64,000 nt of DNA, from assembly GCA_019973155.2 (NCBI GenBank), contig BPQB01000001.1:124001-188000 (forward strand). The letters run 5' to 3'. Below are positions 1 through 12,515 of the stretch, one piece after another; within the stretch, counting starts at the first letter, position 1; every line of letters starts with the position of its first letter. A program made the position numbers and the translations under genes. A model generated the notes under the pieces. That model was given only the letters and a program-made list of their open reading frames with translations. It searched no databases and had not been told where the DNA came from. Origin of the DNA: Phanerochaete sordida. Its lineage: Eukaryota; Basidiomycota; Agaricomycetes; Polyporales; Phanerochaetaceae.

Positions 1-515
1 TTGGGGAGAGAGAGGGAGGCGAGGGTTTCCAGTCTGGTTCAGCCCATTTTATGCCACCCATTCGAGAGGCTGACAGCGGGGCTGGCACTCACTTCATGGC
101 TCGTGATATTGCAATCGTGACTGGTCGAGCAGCGACCCCAGCTCTAGGCCCTCCAGAGGCAGCACCCCAAACGGGCATGCTGTGAGATGGGCTACGCTTG
201 GATTATATTCACCAGTATCTGCGGGAGAAATAGCCCGAGTCCATGGCTCGGCGACCTGTGGGCTAAGACAGATGCTGAGCAGCAAGGGCGAGACGGGCAG
301 CGTCCGCCTCGCATTTGCTACGCAGTATGCAGCCAGGCTTCCATGTTTCAAATGCCGTAGAGTCCCCAGCGCAAGCGTCGGCCAAACAGGAGAGCATCCT
401 GGAGTGTCGAGCGGGACGTCGGTGAAGGCGAGAGGCAAGGGGCAGAAAGCGCCGAACGGCTCGTTGTGGCGCGAGACGCCTGCGGCTGCGGTCTCGATCG
501 AACGGCCACCACCTC
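1..515. repeat. left copy of a ~510-bp inverted repeat
   Basis: This stretch matches, in reverse complement, 26760-27275 on the other side of the terpene-related genes. Shared landmarks are the GA-rich start (rc of the CT-rich run near 27250), the block around 110-180, and the end around 480-515. The match runs to the window edge, so the repeat may continue to the left. Identity looks high but clearly below 100 percent, with scattered substitutions and small indels. I see no transposase reading frame or target-site duplication. It may be a dispersed repeat, a duplicated gene flank or the ends of an old rearrangement. Confidence 0.75.
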
Positions 516-641
516 ATGTACCCACGTTGGATATGCTTTCAATACTGCTAGGCTTACTGTCGTGGATTTGGGCATGAAGCGTAGTCGGGAGTAATGTGAG
601 TTGATATGCATACATGAACACCAACATCGTGTCTGACTAGC

Positions 642-1827
642 CTACAGTTTTGTCTTAGGTATAACAGTGTTTTCAATCCACACACCGAGGTCCTTTGCGA
701 TATCCGTTGCATGAGACAGAATGATCCAATGGTCGCCGTCATACTCCTTTTTCATGATATCATGCCCACTGAACGGGTCCGTCGCGAATACCGAATATCC
801 AGACTGCGGCGTGCAGATGTAATCCTTCGCCGCAGCAGCGAAGAATATCGGCGCATCCGTTGGCGGAACTGCACGCTCTGGCGGGATTTCTGAACAGGAG
901 CGCGCATGAGTTTCGCGAATAAACTCCAGATAGCGTGTCACGTACGCTGATCGTCCTTGGCGGACAGCTGCGTCGTCATGACCTTGTACCAGCACGTGGG
1001 TGCGTCAAAGCCGTTGCGCCTGAAGGTCTCCACCCAGAGTCTCACGTCTTCCTCAGATACGTATGCTGCGCGCGGAGCAGTCCAGTCGTCGAGTAAGGTC
1101 TGCTTGAGCGCGCCGACTGGCGCTATACGTGTCTGCCATGTCTCGGGGTCTTGCGGATAGAGCAAGCTGGCGAACGACTCTATCTGCAGGACACGGTTCA
1201 GCATCCTTGACTGGTTCGGATAAGCACACCATGTACGTACGTGCGCCTGCATCACTGCGTCGACGTCGGCGTCGCTGAAGAACAGCCAGTAGCCGAACGT
1301 GTCGTGCCCGGCCTGCGCCTTCGCCAGGTCCAAGAACGCGCTGAACTCCATCGGGGGCAGGATCGGCACGAATGGCAGGGCGAAGAACGCATACGCAATG
1401 CAGCGCTCTGGATAGTGGTTCGCGAGGCGCGAGACGGCTTTGGCACCCCTGCCCAGAGCGGTCAGCATCGGTGCATACTCGAGGGCCCTGGCCATGTATA
1501 GAGGGCTTACCAGTCGTGTCCGATCGCGATGACCTTGCCAAGCTTCTCCGCGTCGAGCACGTCGACGATGTCCCTGGAAATCAGGCTTGGAACGTACGCT
1601 GCAGGGTCCGTGGGTTTGTCGGTCCCGCCATAGCCGAGCATGTCGGGTGCGATCACGCCGTAGCCCTTGGCTTGCAGAAGCGGCGCGAGATGCCACCAGT
1701 CGTGCGACGTCGACGGAAAGCCATGGCAGAGGAGAAGCGTCGGTCTCGAGGGCTGCGCCGGAGAGAAGTAGTAGCGATACTTCACTCCGCGCGAAGTGAT
1801 CGTCTCTTTGTAGAGGGATGCGTCCAT
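642..1827 (-). CDS. epoxide-hydrolase-like alpha/beta hydrolase, copy 1
   Basis: Four exons close in phase: 1827-1511, 1448-1241, 1183-946 and 889-642, giving 336 residues. The fold is the soluble epoxide hydrolase type: oxyanion motif HGFP (His35), core PDMLGYGGTDKP, nucleophile Asp105 in GHDW, split by intron 1, and a catalytic His in YDGDHW near the C-terminus. KDYIC before it is the likely acid position. There is no signal peptide, so it is probably cytosolic. The intron at 1240-1184 is 57 nt, in frame and without a stop, so retention would insert 19 residues. The paralogue at 15732-16932 has all three introns at the same positions. A TATA-like box lies about 47 nt upstream of the ATG. 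By family such enzymes open epoxides to diols; the substrate is unknown. Its place near a terpene cyclase and a P450 suggests a role in terpenoid tailoring. Confidence 0.87.
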
Positions 1828-1873
1828 GAGCTAGAGGTTTGCTATATCGAGGATTAGAGTACTAGAACTGAGG

Positions 1874-1880
1874 CTTTATA
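1874..1880 (-). promoter_or_regulatory. TATA-like box of epoxide hydrolase copy 1
   Basis: The minus strand reads TATAAAG about 47 nt before the ATG at 1827. The position is close to the start codon, so the 5' leader would be very short. Assigned by sequence and position only. Confidence 0.4.
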
Positions 1881-2516
1881 CATCGTACCGTGTGGCCCGC
1901 CCTCGGGAATCCGCGTCGGTCGGCAGGTAAGGTCACCGAGCCTTTAGTAGCTGGGCGCGGAACCGTGGCACCAAAAAGGCGAAGAACTCGGCGAACTTGT
2001 CAGGAAGATTGCCAGAACTTGCATCGGCCGCTGAGCCTGCCCACGAGTACCATACCGCACTGGAGACCCGATTCGGGCACTCGAGACGCAGCGTCCCTGC
2101 CGCTGTCATTTGTCTGGAACAGATGATACTCTCATTATGCAGTCCGTATCGGCCTTTGATTGTCTGACAGTCACCTCTCGGCCGCACGCCGGGTCGTGTT
2201 ATACGGGATTCTCACAGTGCATGGGTCGCACGCACCACTGGACCCTGGTGAGAAATCGTTTTGTGCGAGTACTTGATAAGCTTACACGACACGGACGCCG
2301 AGGTGTCATACTTGCTCTCGTTCTCGAGTACAATACGTGAAAGACAATGTGTCCTTGCCCGCGATGGAGCACCTGGTAGTATTCGACGAGAGCGCTGTCC
2401 TGAATGCTCCAGAGATAGTCTATACGTCACAGTCCGAATCCGCTATATTTGATAAATATGTCACCTAGAGACATTATCGTGTGGATAGCCTACGATATTT
2501 TTACGCATAAAGCAAA
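1881..2516. other. intergenic, no gene seen
   Basis: No frame carries a recognisable protein. It separates the first epoxide hydrolase from the 3' end of a DUF6534 gene. Nothing further was seen. Confidence 0.5.
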
Positions 2517-4521
2517 CTAAGGCCAGGCGACGCCAGCTATTATCGTCCTGACCTCAGGCTTTTGAAGTTCCCGCCTGTAGTGGTTCAAGTCGGTATGTTG
2601 AAGGCCGAGTAAGATATTACATACATCGATCGTCGAGCCCGTGTCGCTGGAGATAATTACGGACTTGTCCATCTGTACAGCAACAATTCGGTCAGATAGG
2701 CTCCCCTGGTGGATCGTCAGCACATAATCCTTTACACAATCTGCCTAAGGTTCCCTACTTGCTGACGAATGAAGTGCCCCTTCTGTCCCACTCGCGTGAG
2801 AGGCACATCGTCCGAGGCGCGGATCCCGAGCGACACAGGCCCGTCAGAACGTGCTCCACTGCGCATGTAATTACGTGCGTTGAGATTCGCGAGGAACGTG
2901 TTCACATAGAGCGCGCTGAGCGGGTACTCGAACAGCGTGAATACGAGTGCGAGTGGCTGCGATGCGATCTGCGCGATATTAACGAGAGGGGCACTGGCGG
3001 CGGGACAGGATTAGGGCGTACCAGGCTGAAGTCTACGATAGCGAGAACGGCGGTCCAGAGCCCGGTGCTGATTGTGAGCAGCGTCAGGCGGAAGATGAGA
3101 CGGTCGGTTCTGCGAATGGGTCAGTTCGGACTTTACAAAGTAGGGCCGAAAAAGGATCCGTACCCTCGGAAGAGCGAGCGCCGCTTCTTCTGCAGTATGA
3201 CAGCCATCCATACTGCGATGACTACGTCCGTGAAGGCACCAACAGCGCGGCAGCTGACTTGCAGAGCCTTCATTGCGCATTCAGTAACTTATTCGTGTTC
3301 TTCATTGCAGCTTGGAGGAGACCGTGGGACATACGTTGGTGAGGGGAACATGGTACACCTCGACTACTGAGAGCGATTTTGCTCTACATCGTGTAAGAGC
3401 ACTAATCAAAGCCTAGTAGCAAAGCACTTACAAAGCGTAGGCGGTGAACACTGAGAATGGCGTTCATGAGCCTTTGTAACCCAATGGTGCATAGCGGCAG
3501 TACTTACAGAGAGCGCCAGCTGCACAGCTACCCGTTGAGTATTCTATCTGCTGCAATTGACTTGGAGGTGCTCACCAACTTGATAGAATGATATCGATGC
3601 CTGGGGAAGACACCCTTGTCACAAGCTGTAGCACAGTGGAAAATTGAGGGCAACGCACGACAATAGCGAGGCAGACAAGCGTCGTTCGACGTCTTCCAGA
3701 GACTGCGGAAGTGCGAAGCTTAGCAGGTGAATCACAATGATAGTTAAGTACTTACGGCGGTATATGCGATAGAGAAAGAAGAGCTGTACGGTGAACGCCA
3801 CCACGTTCTGAAGTCTATCTTAGCACTGATGTTTTGTGATGCTTCGTCATGGCGGCCTCACCGTGAGTAGTACGCGGACCTAGGGTGTTCAGAGCCTATT
3901 AGACGGTATTTCTGGAGAGCTAAAGATGAAGCATACATATAGAACACTGATAATTGCGTCAGTGACGTTGTTCCAGAATACCATAAGGCAAAGGGGGCTT
4001 ACCGTGGAACGTATGCGGCAGTGGTGATTGGCAATGGGCTGGCCATCGCCGGGAAGGCTGCAAGTACAGTGAGACGTGCTCTCGCACCGCTGTACGAACG
4101 GAGACGCACTTCCAACAAAATTCAAGACCTCCACTACTGTATCCAGCGACCATAGAAACGCGACCTGTGAAGCCAGGAGATAAGTATTGATAAGAGCCTG
4201 ACTTTGGTGGACCAAAGTACCATTGTCTTCAGCAAGAAGTGGTCCGACTCATAGCTGTGCTCTCATAATCAGAAACAACACCAGGATGAAATCGGATGCG
4301 GAACGCACTTGAGGTAGTAAAGAAATCTACGAGTGAGGCGACAGTTAGCCGAGCGCAGAGAATGGGAATCGAAATGTGATCATTTGGAGGACGTACGTCT
4401 GCATGCAGCCCGCGCCCCAGAGTGCGCAAGACAACGCGATGGCCACGATGTTAAAAATATAGCTGCGCAGGGGGTTCTTGAGGTCCATACAGTCGACAGG
4501 AATGAGCGGTACGTCGGCCAT
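2517..4521 (-). CDS. DUF6534 multipass membrane protein, copy A
   Basis: The gene starts at ATG 4521 with a first exon containing ALSCALWGAGCMQT, the typical first transmembrane segment of this basidiomycete family. Further exons give NVVAFTVQLFFLYRIYR (about 3800-3750), AVGAFTDVVIAVWMAVILQKK (about 3270-3160), a helix ending TGLWTAVLAIVDFSLV (about 3100-3030) and FEYPLSALYVNTFLANLNAR (about 2930-2860). These are the DUF6534 core. The last exon holds VAVQMDK, a motif shared with copy C. About seven membrane helices are expected. Many small exons make the exact model uncertain and I cannot exclude decay in the middle exons. Function is unknown. Four copies occur around the terpene genes. Confidence 0.65.
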
Positions 4522-5428
4522 AGCGAATGCAGGGTCCAGAGCAGTCTTGGGATGCATCCATCGGCGCGTTACAAGTCTTATACATCTCGTTCTACCCATA
4601 TTGGGATTAGATGGGCATGGGGTCCATCACCAGATGAATGGTCCGGGGCGCTTGCAAAACACCGTATAAGGCTTTGTAGCTGTCGTAAATGTTAGTGGAG
4701 TCCACGGTACGGCGTGCAGCGGATCGCTGAGGTGATGTTCGATGATGCGGACAGCGACGGGGTTTCGGTACATCACGACGGAGAGATTGCGGCGCGAAGA
4801 GAACAGGAGAGACCAGAGAAGTAGAATTAGGAGACGTTTCTGTTTGGAAAACTTGTGCAAGGCCGACACGCACCTGAACATACGACGCTGCAGCCCCATG
4901 CCTGTCTTGATCGCCATATCGGCCTGCGCTAAAAATTGGCGAAGAACGGAGAATGAGAAGCTGTGAGAGACAAGATGATACAAACGGCGTACGAATCAGC
5001 ATCCTGGGCGGTGCTCCATCTCGAAGGGAGCAGCAGAGTCCATACTAGCCCACTGCTGTATCATGCGCGACGCAATGTATCGCCAAAATTTTATCTGAAT
5101 GAAAGATGCCTCGGGGTCAGGTTTCATGTCCTGATGTGTAGGGGAATCCGACTGTCTCGTCCCCGCAGGTCTTGTAAGAGTAGCGTACCAAGTACTAATC
5201 GAAGCCCGGCGCACTGGCAGACCAAGCCCATAGCATCGAGGCCGTCGCGATGAGCAGTGATAGCTGGCCTAAAATACTGTCCATCTGTAGTTCCAAGACG
5301 TGTAGTTCCAAGAGGATCTCGACACGCTCGCGGCATCCACACCGCCCGAAGCAGGAATGATATAGATAGATCAGCGTAGAAATGACTCCAACAACGATAC
5401 AAGTACATGTATTCTTCAACGACTCACG
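4522..5428. other. intergenic, no gene seen
   Basis: Several short open frames occur on both strands but none shows family motifs or a consistent exon series. It lies between DUF6534 copy A and the rhodanese gene. A diverged relic cannot be excluded. Confidence 0.45.
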
Positions 5429-5925
5429 CTACTGAATCTTGACCGTTAGGCCCTCGTCTGCGCCATACTGCGCGATCCACCCCTGTATACCGCCAGTTAA
5501 GATGCGTGCCTCGCTCCACTTGAGGCCCGCGGCGTCGAGCGCGTCCTGGTAGTACGACGCGCTACGCGCACCACGCGAGACGACCGTGCACGCCTTGCAG
5601 TAGAAGATGACGAGTGGGATCTTCGAGAGCAGGTGCAGCAGCGTGGGCAGAGACTGGTGCAGGGACTGCGCGGGCAGGTTCACGGACGTCTTCACATATG
5701 CAGTCTGCACGCGACAGTCAGCTGTGGACGGCCGGCACGAGGCTATACACGCACGTCCCAGTCCGCCTTGCGAAGGTCGACGATCAGGAAGTCGACACCA
5801 GGCTTCCTCGTGCGGATGAGCTCTGCGACCTCCTCCGGCGCGATGTGCGCAGGGCTGCTCTGCGGCAGCGGCAGCGCCTTGGCCCACTCGGGAACGCTCT
5901 CGGCCCAGTTGGGGGCGTCAGACAT
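5429..5925 (-). CDS. small rhodanese-domain protein
   Basis: Two exons, 5925-5755 and 5704-5429, join in phase 0 to give 148 residues, a complete single rhodanese domain of the Cdc25/Acr2-like short type. Exon 1 has the IAPEEVAELI lead-in and the FLIVDLRKADWD strand with the CDC25-type acidic residues. Exon 2 has VNLPAQS, then the active-site loop VIFYCKACTVVSRGAR with the expected catalytic Cys, and ends in GGIQGWI, the usual rhodanese C-terminal motif. There is no targeting peptide. Such proteins act as sulfurtransferases or arsenate/phosphate-reductase relatives; the substrate cannot be told. It looks like a housekeeping gene within the accessory region. Confidence 0.85.
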
Positions 5926-6468
5926 GGCGACGATTGGCTACGGTGGTGCGCTGGCTGTCGTTGGTCGTGCAGGAGGTGCTGGTGGCTCGACGAGGAAAGG
6001 AGGGCGTGCAGATTCGCAAGGGAGCATGGCTTTGTAGCAATTGGGAGCAATCAGGGACGAACCTAATTCCCCCGCGAAACCGATCCCGTCTGGGGAAACG
6101 CCCGGGACCACGTGGACTTCTCTGCAGTTTCTGAGCAATTTATGACTCGAAGTGGAAAAAATGGGGGAATGTGACCGAAGGCATGCGGATTCTGCTCTCG
6201 CAGCTGCCCAGATTCTCGTCCGTATTTGGGTACAAACGCTACAAAAGTAAGCCGGAATCGGGCCTTTTGACCACGTTTTGTGCGTGGGGAGCTCGATCTG
6301 TTGCGAAAGAGCGGGAGGTCGAGGCAAAGTGCCTGAGATCAATATTAGGCTACAGTACACAGGCACACACGGACGTATACAATTAGCGTTCGACGCCACA
6401 AAACCCTTGCCAGATATTCCGGGAGAAAAGCAGACAAATACTACGGGGAGGGAGGAAACGCCCGCCAG
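5926..6468. other. intergenic region
   Basis: Short divergent flank of the rhodanese gene and 3' flank of the next minus-strand gene. No motif, repeat or reading frame with support was seen. Confidence 0.45.
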
Positions 6469-6997
6469 CTAAGGCACGTACACCCGCTCGCCGCGGTACG
6501 TGCGCCCGTTGTCGTCGAGAATGCCTTTGAGGCGAACGGCAATGGCGCGGATAAGGTCCTTGGCGTCACCGAGCTCGCGCCAGTTGCCGGCGACTGACCA
6601 GGACTCGGAGCAGGCCTTGCTGGCGGCGTTCACGGTGTCGAGCTCTGCGGTGCCGCGGTGGTGGAGCACGACGAGGAGATCGACGAGGCGGTTGAAGCCG
6701 GCCGTCCAGGAGGTGATGTTGCCGTTGGGGTCCATGCTCGCGTCGGTCATGAGGTAGGAGGATGCTAGGCCGAAGCACTGCCGGAGCACGCGTTGGTCGA
6801 CGGACCCACCCGCGCCGGTCATGCGCGCGACACTCGCTGTCACAAAGGCCTCGTAGTCAGTGGGGGCTGCTACCGGAGGCTGGGCTGCGGTGGGAAAGGC
6901 GTTGAGCGACAGGTGAACCTTGACTAGCTGAAGCTTGCTGACGTACACGAGGACCCGGGCCCGCCGGGATTCTGGTTGTCTGCAGGCGGCTCCATGC
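6469..6997 (-). CDS. conserved Agaricomycete-type protein, 3' exon(s)
   Basis: An open frame ends at the stop at 6469 and is intact up to an acceptor-like AG near 6997. It carries ASKACSESWSVAGNWREL and a C-terminal block LDDNGRTYRGERVYVP, which resemble a hypothetical protein family I recall from Agaricomycetes; that is memory, not a search. No in-frame ATG lies at the left edge of the frame: the first codons are GTG/CAT, so at least one 5' exon should lie upstream (7000-7400). The protein is acidic to neutral, soluble and without a signal peptide. Function is unknown. Confidence 0.5.
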
Positions 6998-6999
6998 TA

Positions 7000-9346
7000 G
7001 TCCTCTCGAGCAACACCTAAAATCTCGTCCATATGTAAGCGCGAGCTTTCGAGGCACAGAACTGAGATTCGCTCACCAGGGGCTGGCGGAAAGACGGACT
7101 TCCGGATATCAAGGACGAGCGCTGGTCGCTGCCAGCGGTTTGTTGGGAGAATTTGCAAGGATGCAGGGGCAGACTTGAGACACTGTGTCGTCAAAGCAGC
7201 GCCCCCGATGCGCCTTATATGCTGCAAGACCGTCGCGAGGTGCCCGGCTGACCGCCGCATTTGCAGCTGGACTGTTCCAAGACTGTTCCCGCCTGCACTG
7301 AAATGTCTGCGCCTTCCAAAAGGGGACATGCCCGAAGCGCCGGACGGCTCGCACCGCGCAGGGTTCATCTCTCCACTTTTCTACCGCGACATTGACTGCC
7401 TGTCTAGCTAGGGTCGAGGCGGGGACGATACACACACTGTGTCTTACCGCGAGCTTGCAGGCGGTCCACTCATGCCGGAATGCGGTACATTGCGAACGTG
7501 GTCACTAGAAAAGAGCGTCGCGCGGCATGCGCGCAACGCATGTACGAAGCAGAAGGTCCATCATCTATGCAACTGTGAGGTAAAGTGCGACATACGTCCT
7601 TTCCATTGGTTGTACAGACTCCGGGCACGCCGTTTTAGATAGCACGCGGACCCTGGAGCGCCAAGCTGGCGGAAGCCTCCGACTCTGCGCAAACTTTCGC
7701 GCGGAGCGGGTCTGGTGAACTGCGAAATGCATGGGCCGCGACCACTTGAGTCCGCCTGTCCCTGCGCGCGAGAGTTTTCCCGCAGCTCAAGCCTAGAACC
7801 ACGTGTCGAACTCGAAGAAAACATAAGGGCCGCCGGTCACAGCCTGGGTCGTCGGCTAGTGCATGCAAGCGCGCATGCATTGCATTCGGAGCCCTCGATT
7901 CGAACTCATGAGCGGAGCGTGCCCGGCGGACCCCAAAGCGCATGTACCGCGACATACCGCCATATTCCCATTGGTATGTTCTCTCTCACAGAAATGTCCT
8001 GGAAGTCGCATTGCTCAATGCTTCACGGAAATCAGGGCTCGTCGCCGCCCGTTCGGGCCACTGCAAGTTGTACGCGCGCCATCATATGCGCGACTGAATC
8101 TATCCCCATTCGCATCGATGCGACTCGGTCTTGTGACTCTTCGTCGCAGCCCTTTTCTCTCAGCAGCGGCGCGCTTGGTCGTGTGAGTTCCCTCTGAACA
8201 ACGCACGCGTCCAAAGGCCTACATGCCCATCGATCCGCGCTCATTTTCTCACGCAGCGTGCTCCGCGGGCGTAACTCGTGAAGCTTGTACTAAATACCTG
8301 AGACTTAGACGATCTTGATCGCAATTCGCTTCTCCCTCGAGCGTAAGGTCTGAGGTGCTATATCCGACGCAACATTGGCACTCTCCGTAGAGGCTTGTCA
8401 GAGGCGCGGATGCCACTGCGCGGCGGCGCGGCTGAGGGACAGACTCTCGCGAGGACTCGACGGCAGGCGTCGCGCAGGCCGAGCCCGTAGCCGTCCAGCG
8501 CGCACACACAAAACGCAATCTCACGGCGCGATCTGTGGACATGTGCAGGGTCGCCGCTTCGTCAGAGGCATTCTAAAGCCATGCGACGCGCCGCGAGGCC
8601 CTCGCCTCGCCCGCGGACGCCCTCGGCAGCAGCCGCGATGACGCGACGGACGTGACCCCGGCGGCGCGTGCGTGTGCGCCGATTGAGGGCGTGCGGCGGC
8701 CCTGGGGCAGCACCTCGCGCTGGACATGCTATGGCGGACAGGATGTTCTTGCGCAACGCTGCGCGAGCGGCTTACGATCGAGCGAAGCGGGAAAGGCGTT
8801 TGCTCGGGCATTCCGTCGGGCAGGGACTCGGCATATATGCCGACTCGGGGGTTGGCGACTGCTCGAGAGGGATAGATCGCACGATGGTTTTGTGCGAGTG
8901 TTCGCAGGATCTACTGCACGAGACGCTAATTTAGCAAGGAGCGGATTTATGTACCTGCACTAGTCTATACACTATTACGATAATGGTCTAGTACTAGTCA
9001 GTGTATTGCAAAACTCGGGCGCAAAGAGGGTTAGCTATTCTCAGCAAAGATTGATTCGCTATCGGAGTGCGCAGGAATTAGGGGGAAGTGGGAAGGATAG
9101 CGAGGCACATCAGGCGTGCACAAGAGACGAGCATGAATGTCCAAGAAGGTCGATCGACAAGAAGTTCTAACGGAAAGATCGCAGCAAGCTATGTATATGA
9201 GAAGCTAATGGAGGGCGATAACACTGCGAAGATCACACATGGCGGGCGTCAGTTATATCTTCAGTGCCTCTCATTCAGAGAATGTCCGACCTAGCGGCTG
9301 CGTGACTGCCATGCCATCAATGAGCCTCACCCTTGCGGCTCTCGGT
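7000..9346. other. long gene-poor stretch
   Basis: No convincing gene is visible on either strand. The first 400 bases may contain 5' exons of the gene ending at 6469. From about 7.5 to 8.9 kb the composition is GC-rich with many overlapping open frames lacking motifs; after 8.9 kb it becomes more AT-rich. It may hold decayed repeats that I cannot name. Confidence 0.45.
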
Positions 9347-11106
9347 CTAGTCGACCTGGTCAGCGCTTGGACTTCCTTGACATCGACCGCCACATACCTC
9401 GATGGCAGAGATGGCAGATTCCTCATCACTCGCGCGACCAGCGTCGTCTGACTTCGAGGTACCGATCTGCAGGTCGAGCGCGGCGAACTGGATGGGAGCA
9501 GGGCTGCCAGAGCATGGGTTAGCGTTCATGAAGCCGCGCATGTAGTTGCGTGCGTTGAGGTTCGCAAGCAGCGTGTTGACATAAAGCGCGCCAAGCGGGT
9601 ACTCGAAGACGGTGAAGACGAGGTCTGAGGCACGCCATGCGATCTGCGCCGGCCGCAGTGTCAGCCATCCAGAATGAGGTAGGCAGCGTCGAGGGAAAGC
9701 GCAAGCGTACAAGGCTAAAATCGGTGACGGCAAAGACGGCGGTCCAAAGTCCAGTGTTGATTGTCATGATTGTGAGCCGGTACACGAGCCTGTCCGAGCT
9801 GCGAGGCGTTTCAGGTGAATGCATCTTGGAATGGAGGGACGGACACACCGCCCGAACAGCAGGTGCGACTTCTTCTGTAGGAGCACCGCCACCCATACCG
9901 CGACGAGGACGTCGATGAAGGCAGAGACGGCACGAGTGCTGATCGATACATACTGCATTTGAGGTCAGGCGACGAACAGAGCAGGCAGTGAGCGTGTGCA
10001 CCATGACATGGCGGGTCCTCCAGTACACCGCTACGGGAAGGGAACTGCATATATGCGTGAGTATGAGTTTTCGCGAGAGCAAAATTCCTTACATGCTCCA
10101 TGCTGCCCACACTTTACAAAAGGGACGGTAAATAGTCAGACTCGGTTCTGGAGAAGGCCATGCAAGACAGATACGCACCGGAGACGCCAACTGTACTGGA
10201 CATGAATATCTCGCTTGATGATTTGTACCAAAGCACTTACTGATTTGCCACGCAGCTAGTACCAGCTAGCTACGATAGTCAGCAAGGGCTACCTCTCGAT
10301 GGAGCGTACGCACCGTCAGCGCTAGACATATGCGCACTATCAAGCTCTTTCCGGAGACTAAACGACCTTTCAGCAGGTACAGATCGTCTCTAAACAGAAA
10401 TACTTACATCGGTAAATTCGGTAGATGAAGAAAAGCTGGACAACAGCAGCTACAACGTACTAGCAGAGCGTCGGCACGATCTTTCGACGTGAATAAAAAT
10501 ACAAGACATACCGAGAGCAAAGTACGCATCTGCGGTGAACTTAATTATGAGCGATGCATTGCAAGGTGAACCCGATGCTTGTACTTACAGCCATAGGCCT
10601 GTATACAGAATAAGGTGAGTTCGCTGATATCAAACCTGACACTGAGCAGCTGCGACTCACGGTGGAATAGAGGTTGTGATGAGACTTGTAGGTGTCGCCA
10701 TTAAAGGGAAGACTGGAAGTACGGTCAACTCACTAAGTTCACAACGGGTTGAGTATCGATCTACACGTACTTGCAGGAAGCGTTAGTGCCTCTGTAACCG
10801 TGTCGATGGCCCACACAGCAGCGACCACAGCCTTCAACCACCAGGGGTCGGACTCATAGCTAGACAGAGATCGGCCTCCCATGAACGAGTAAGATTTGCT
10901 GATGAAGACGTACTTGGAGAAATATAGAAAGCTGGATACCAAGCAGAGCTATGAGCAAGATGGGGTGACGATGGGACACATGGTACGCACGTCTGCACAG
11001 TGCCGGCACCCCAGAGTGCCCAGGAGAATGCCAAGCCGAGGATAGTCGCAATGAACTGGTCGAGGGGATTCTTGCACGCCGCCATGGGGACAACGGCGTC
11101 GGTCAT
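9347..11106 (-). CDS. DUF6534 multipass membrane protein, copy B
   Basis: ATG at 11106 begins a first exon with NPLDQFIATILGLAFSWALWGAG, the family's first helix. Downstream exons include LKAVVAAVWAIDTVTEAL (about 10840-10780), RAVSAFIDVLVAVWVAVLLQKKSH (about 9940-9870), a helix ending TGLWTAVFAVTDFSLVRL (about 9770-9710) and FEYPLGALYVNTLLANLNARNYMRG (about 9610-9530). The C-terminal tail, to the stop at 9347, is Ser/Ala-rich and acidic and lacks the VQMDK motif of copies A and C. The copy seems intact in its conserved blocks. Function is unknown; probably an integral membrane protein with seven helices. Confidence 0.7.
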
Positions 11107-12515
11107 CGTAGGGCGAGCGAGCTGCGATGAGATGCCGGGCGGCGCAAAGACACACCCCCGTCCCACAGGTCTTATACGCTCATTCTGGGGAGCAATCTGT
11201 CAGGAAGTACAAACAGGCGATCCATATGCAATTCATCAGCGGCGCCTCCGGGGCCTTTGTGGATTTTGGGCGCGAGAGGACGTCAGCTGAGTTCCTGTGA
11301 AGAGTAGGTGGCGTGGACATCCTCCACGTCGCGCAGAATGCCGAGTGCTGCGGGTCGACAGAGCCGCAGAGTTGTGGGGCAAAGGGCAGAGCGGACTGGG
11401 ACTGGAACACTTCGTCAAGACCTAGGACGCAGGTTTGGGTATTTTCGCGCAAGGCCAAACGTGATGTGCAGAACATCCGCGGTTCGCGGTGGTCCGATTC
11501 AACGAGGGTTATGACTGTGTAGTAAGACCTTGTGAGATCGGCGACGCCAAGATATATGACTTGCGGAGGTTACCGTGCGTAACTCAGAGAGCGGGGTCGT
11601 TCGTCTCCGAGGATAATCAGTGGCGACCGCGATGGCCGGCGGGTCGTCCTCTGCGCTCCCCACACATGACTTGCCACTAGCTGCGGATGCTTCCAAGGAT
11701 TGTTGATATTGGTTTTCGGACGATAGAATGAGCTGAGATACTGCGGGTACCTGGACTAACAAACATGCTAGGTGTCGCATTAGCTTTCGACGAGGGAAAT
11801 TGGGCCTGGCATTCGAACCTAATCGTGCCTCTTTGCTGGACGCTGGCACGGCCGCTGCCTGAGTAAGAAACTCCATTGCAGAACATAAAAGTACTTTCGT
11901 AGAGCGACTTCGATTTACGCGAGTTGCGGCAAAGCCATCTGTCGGTGCATATGTAACCGGACCTGTCAGAGAAACGATGCGTGATGGCACGGAGTCCGCG
12001 CGCACTTGTGACTGTGTTATAATTTAATACCAGTCGAACATGCTTTGTGAAAGCAGATACAAAGACGGTTTAGGGTAGCATATGTGTAGAGAGCTTCTGC
12101 CACTCTGGTGGGGTCGTTAAACAAGGAGTTCTGGTGTTTGTTGAAAATAACAGTTTGCTGTCCCAGGACGGGCGCTTTTGTCGGACATTGAAATAAAGGT
12201 CGCTTCATTTGGGAACTGTAGTAGTTACTTTTGCTTGAGGAGGAGGTCTGCTTACTTGCGCATACACGAGTCGCCAAGATAGCTCGAGTAGAAGCTTATG
12301 TTGCTCTATTATATACAGGCACTGTGCTATTAGACCTATCTTTACTATGCGTCCAAGAGATCCATGTGAACGATACACGCGGTTACAGGAGGCCGCTTCA
12401 GCTAAAGTACATCGTGCAACGATTTCTGCACTTTCTTCTCAAGGCTTCTCAGAGGGTAGAGCTACCGGACTGCGAAAAGGCTGGGGTGAGCAAGGCGGAG
12501 GTAACGCTATCAAAT
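11107..12515. other. intergenic, no gene seen
   Basis: Spacer between DUF6534 copies B and C. Only short motif-free frames were found. The composition becomes AT-richer around 12.0-12.3 kb. Confidence 0.45.

Noticed and set aside
1..515. Calling the inverted repeats transposon terminal repeats
   Set aside because: No transposase, no target-site duplication and no defined outer end inside the window.
7885..7905. Minus-strand GTTCGAATC resembling a tRNA T-loop
   Set aside because: The flanking five bases on each side do not pair, and no anticodon arm was found.
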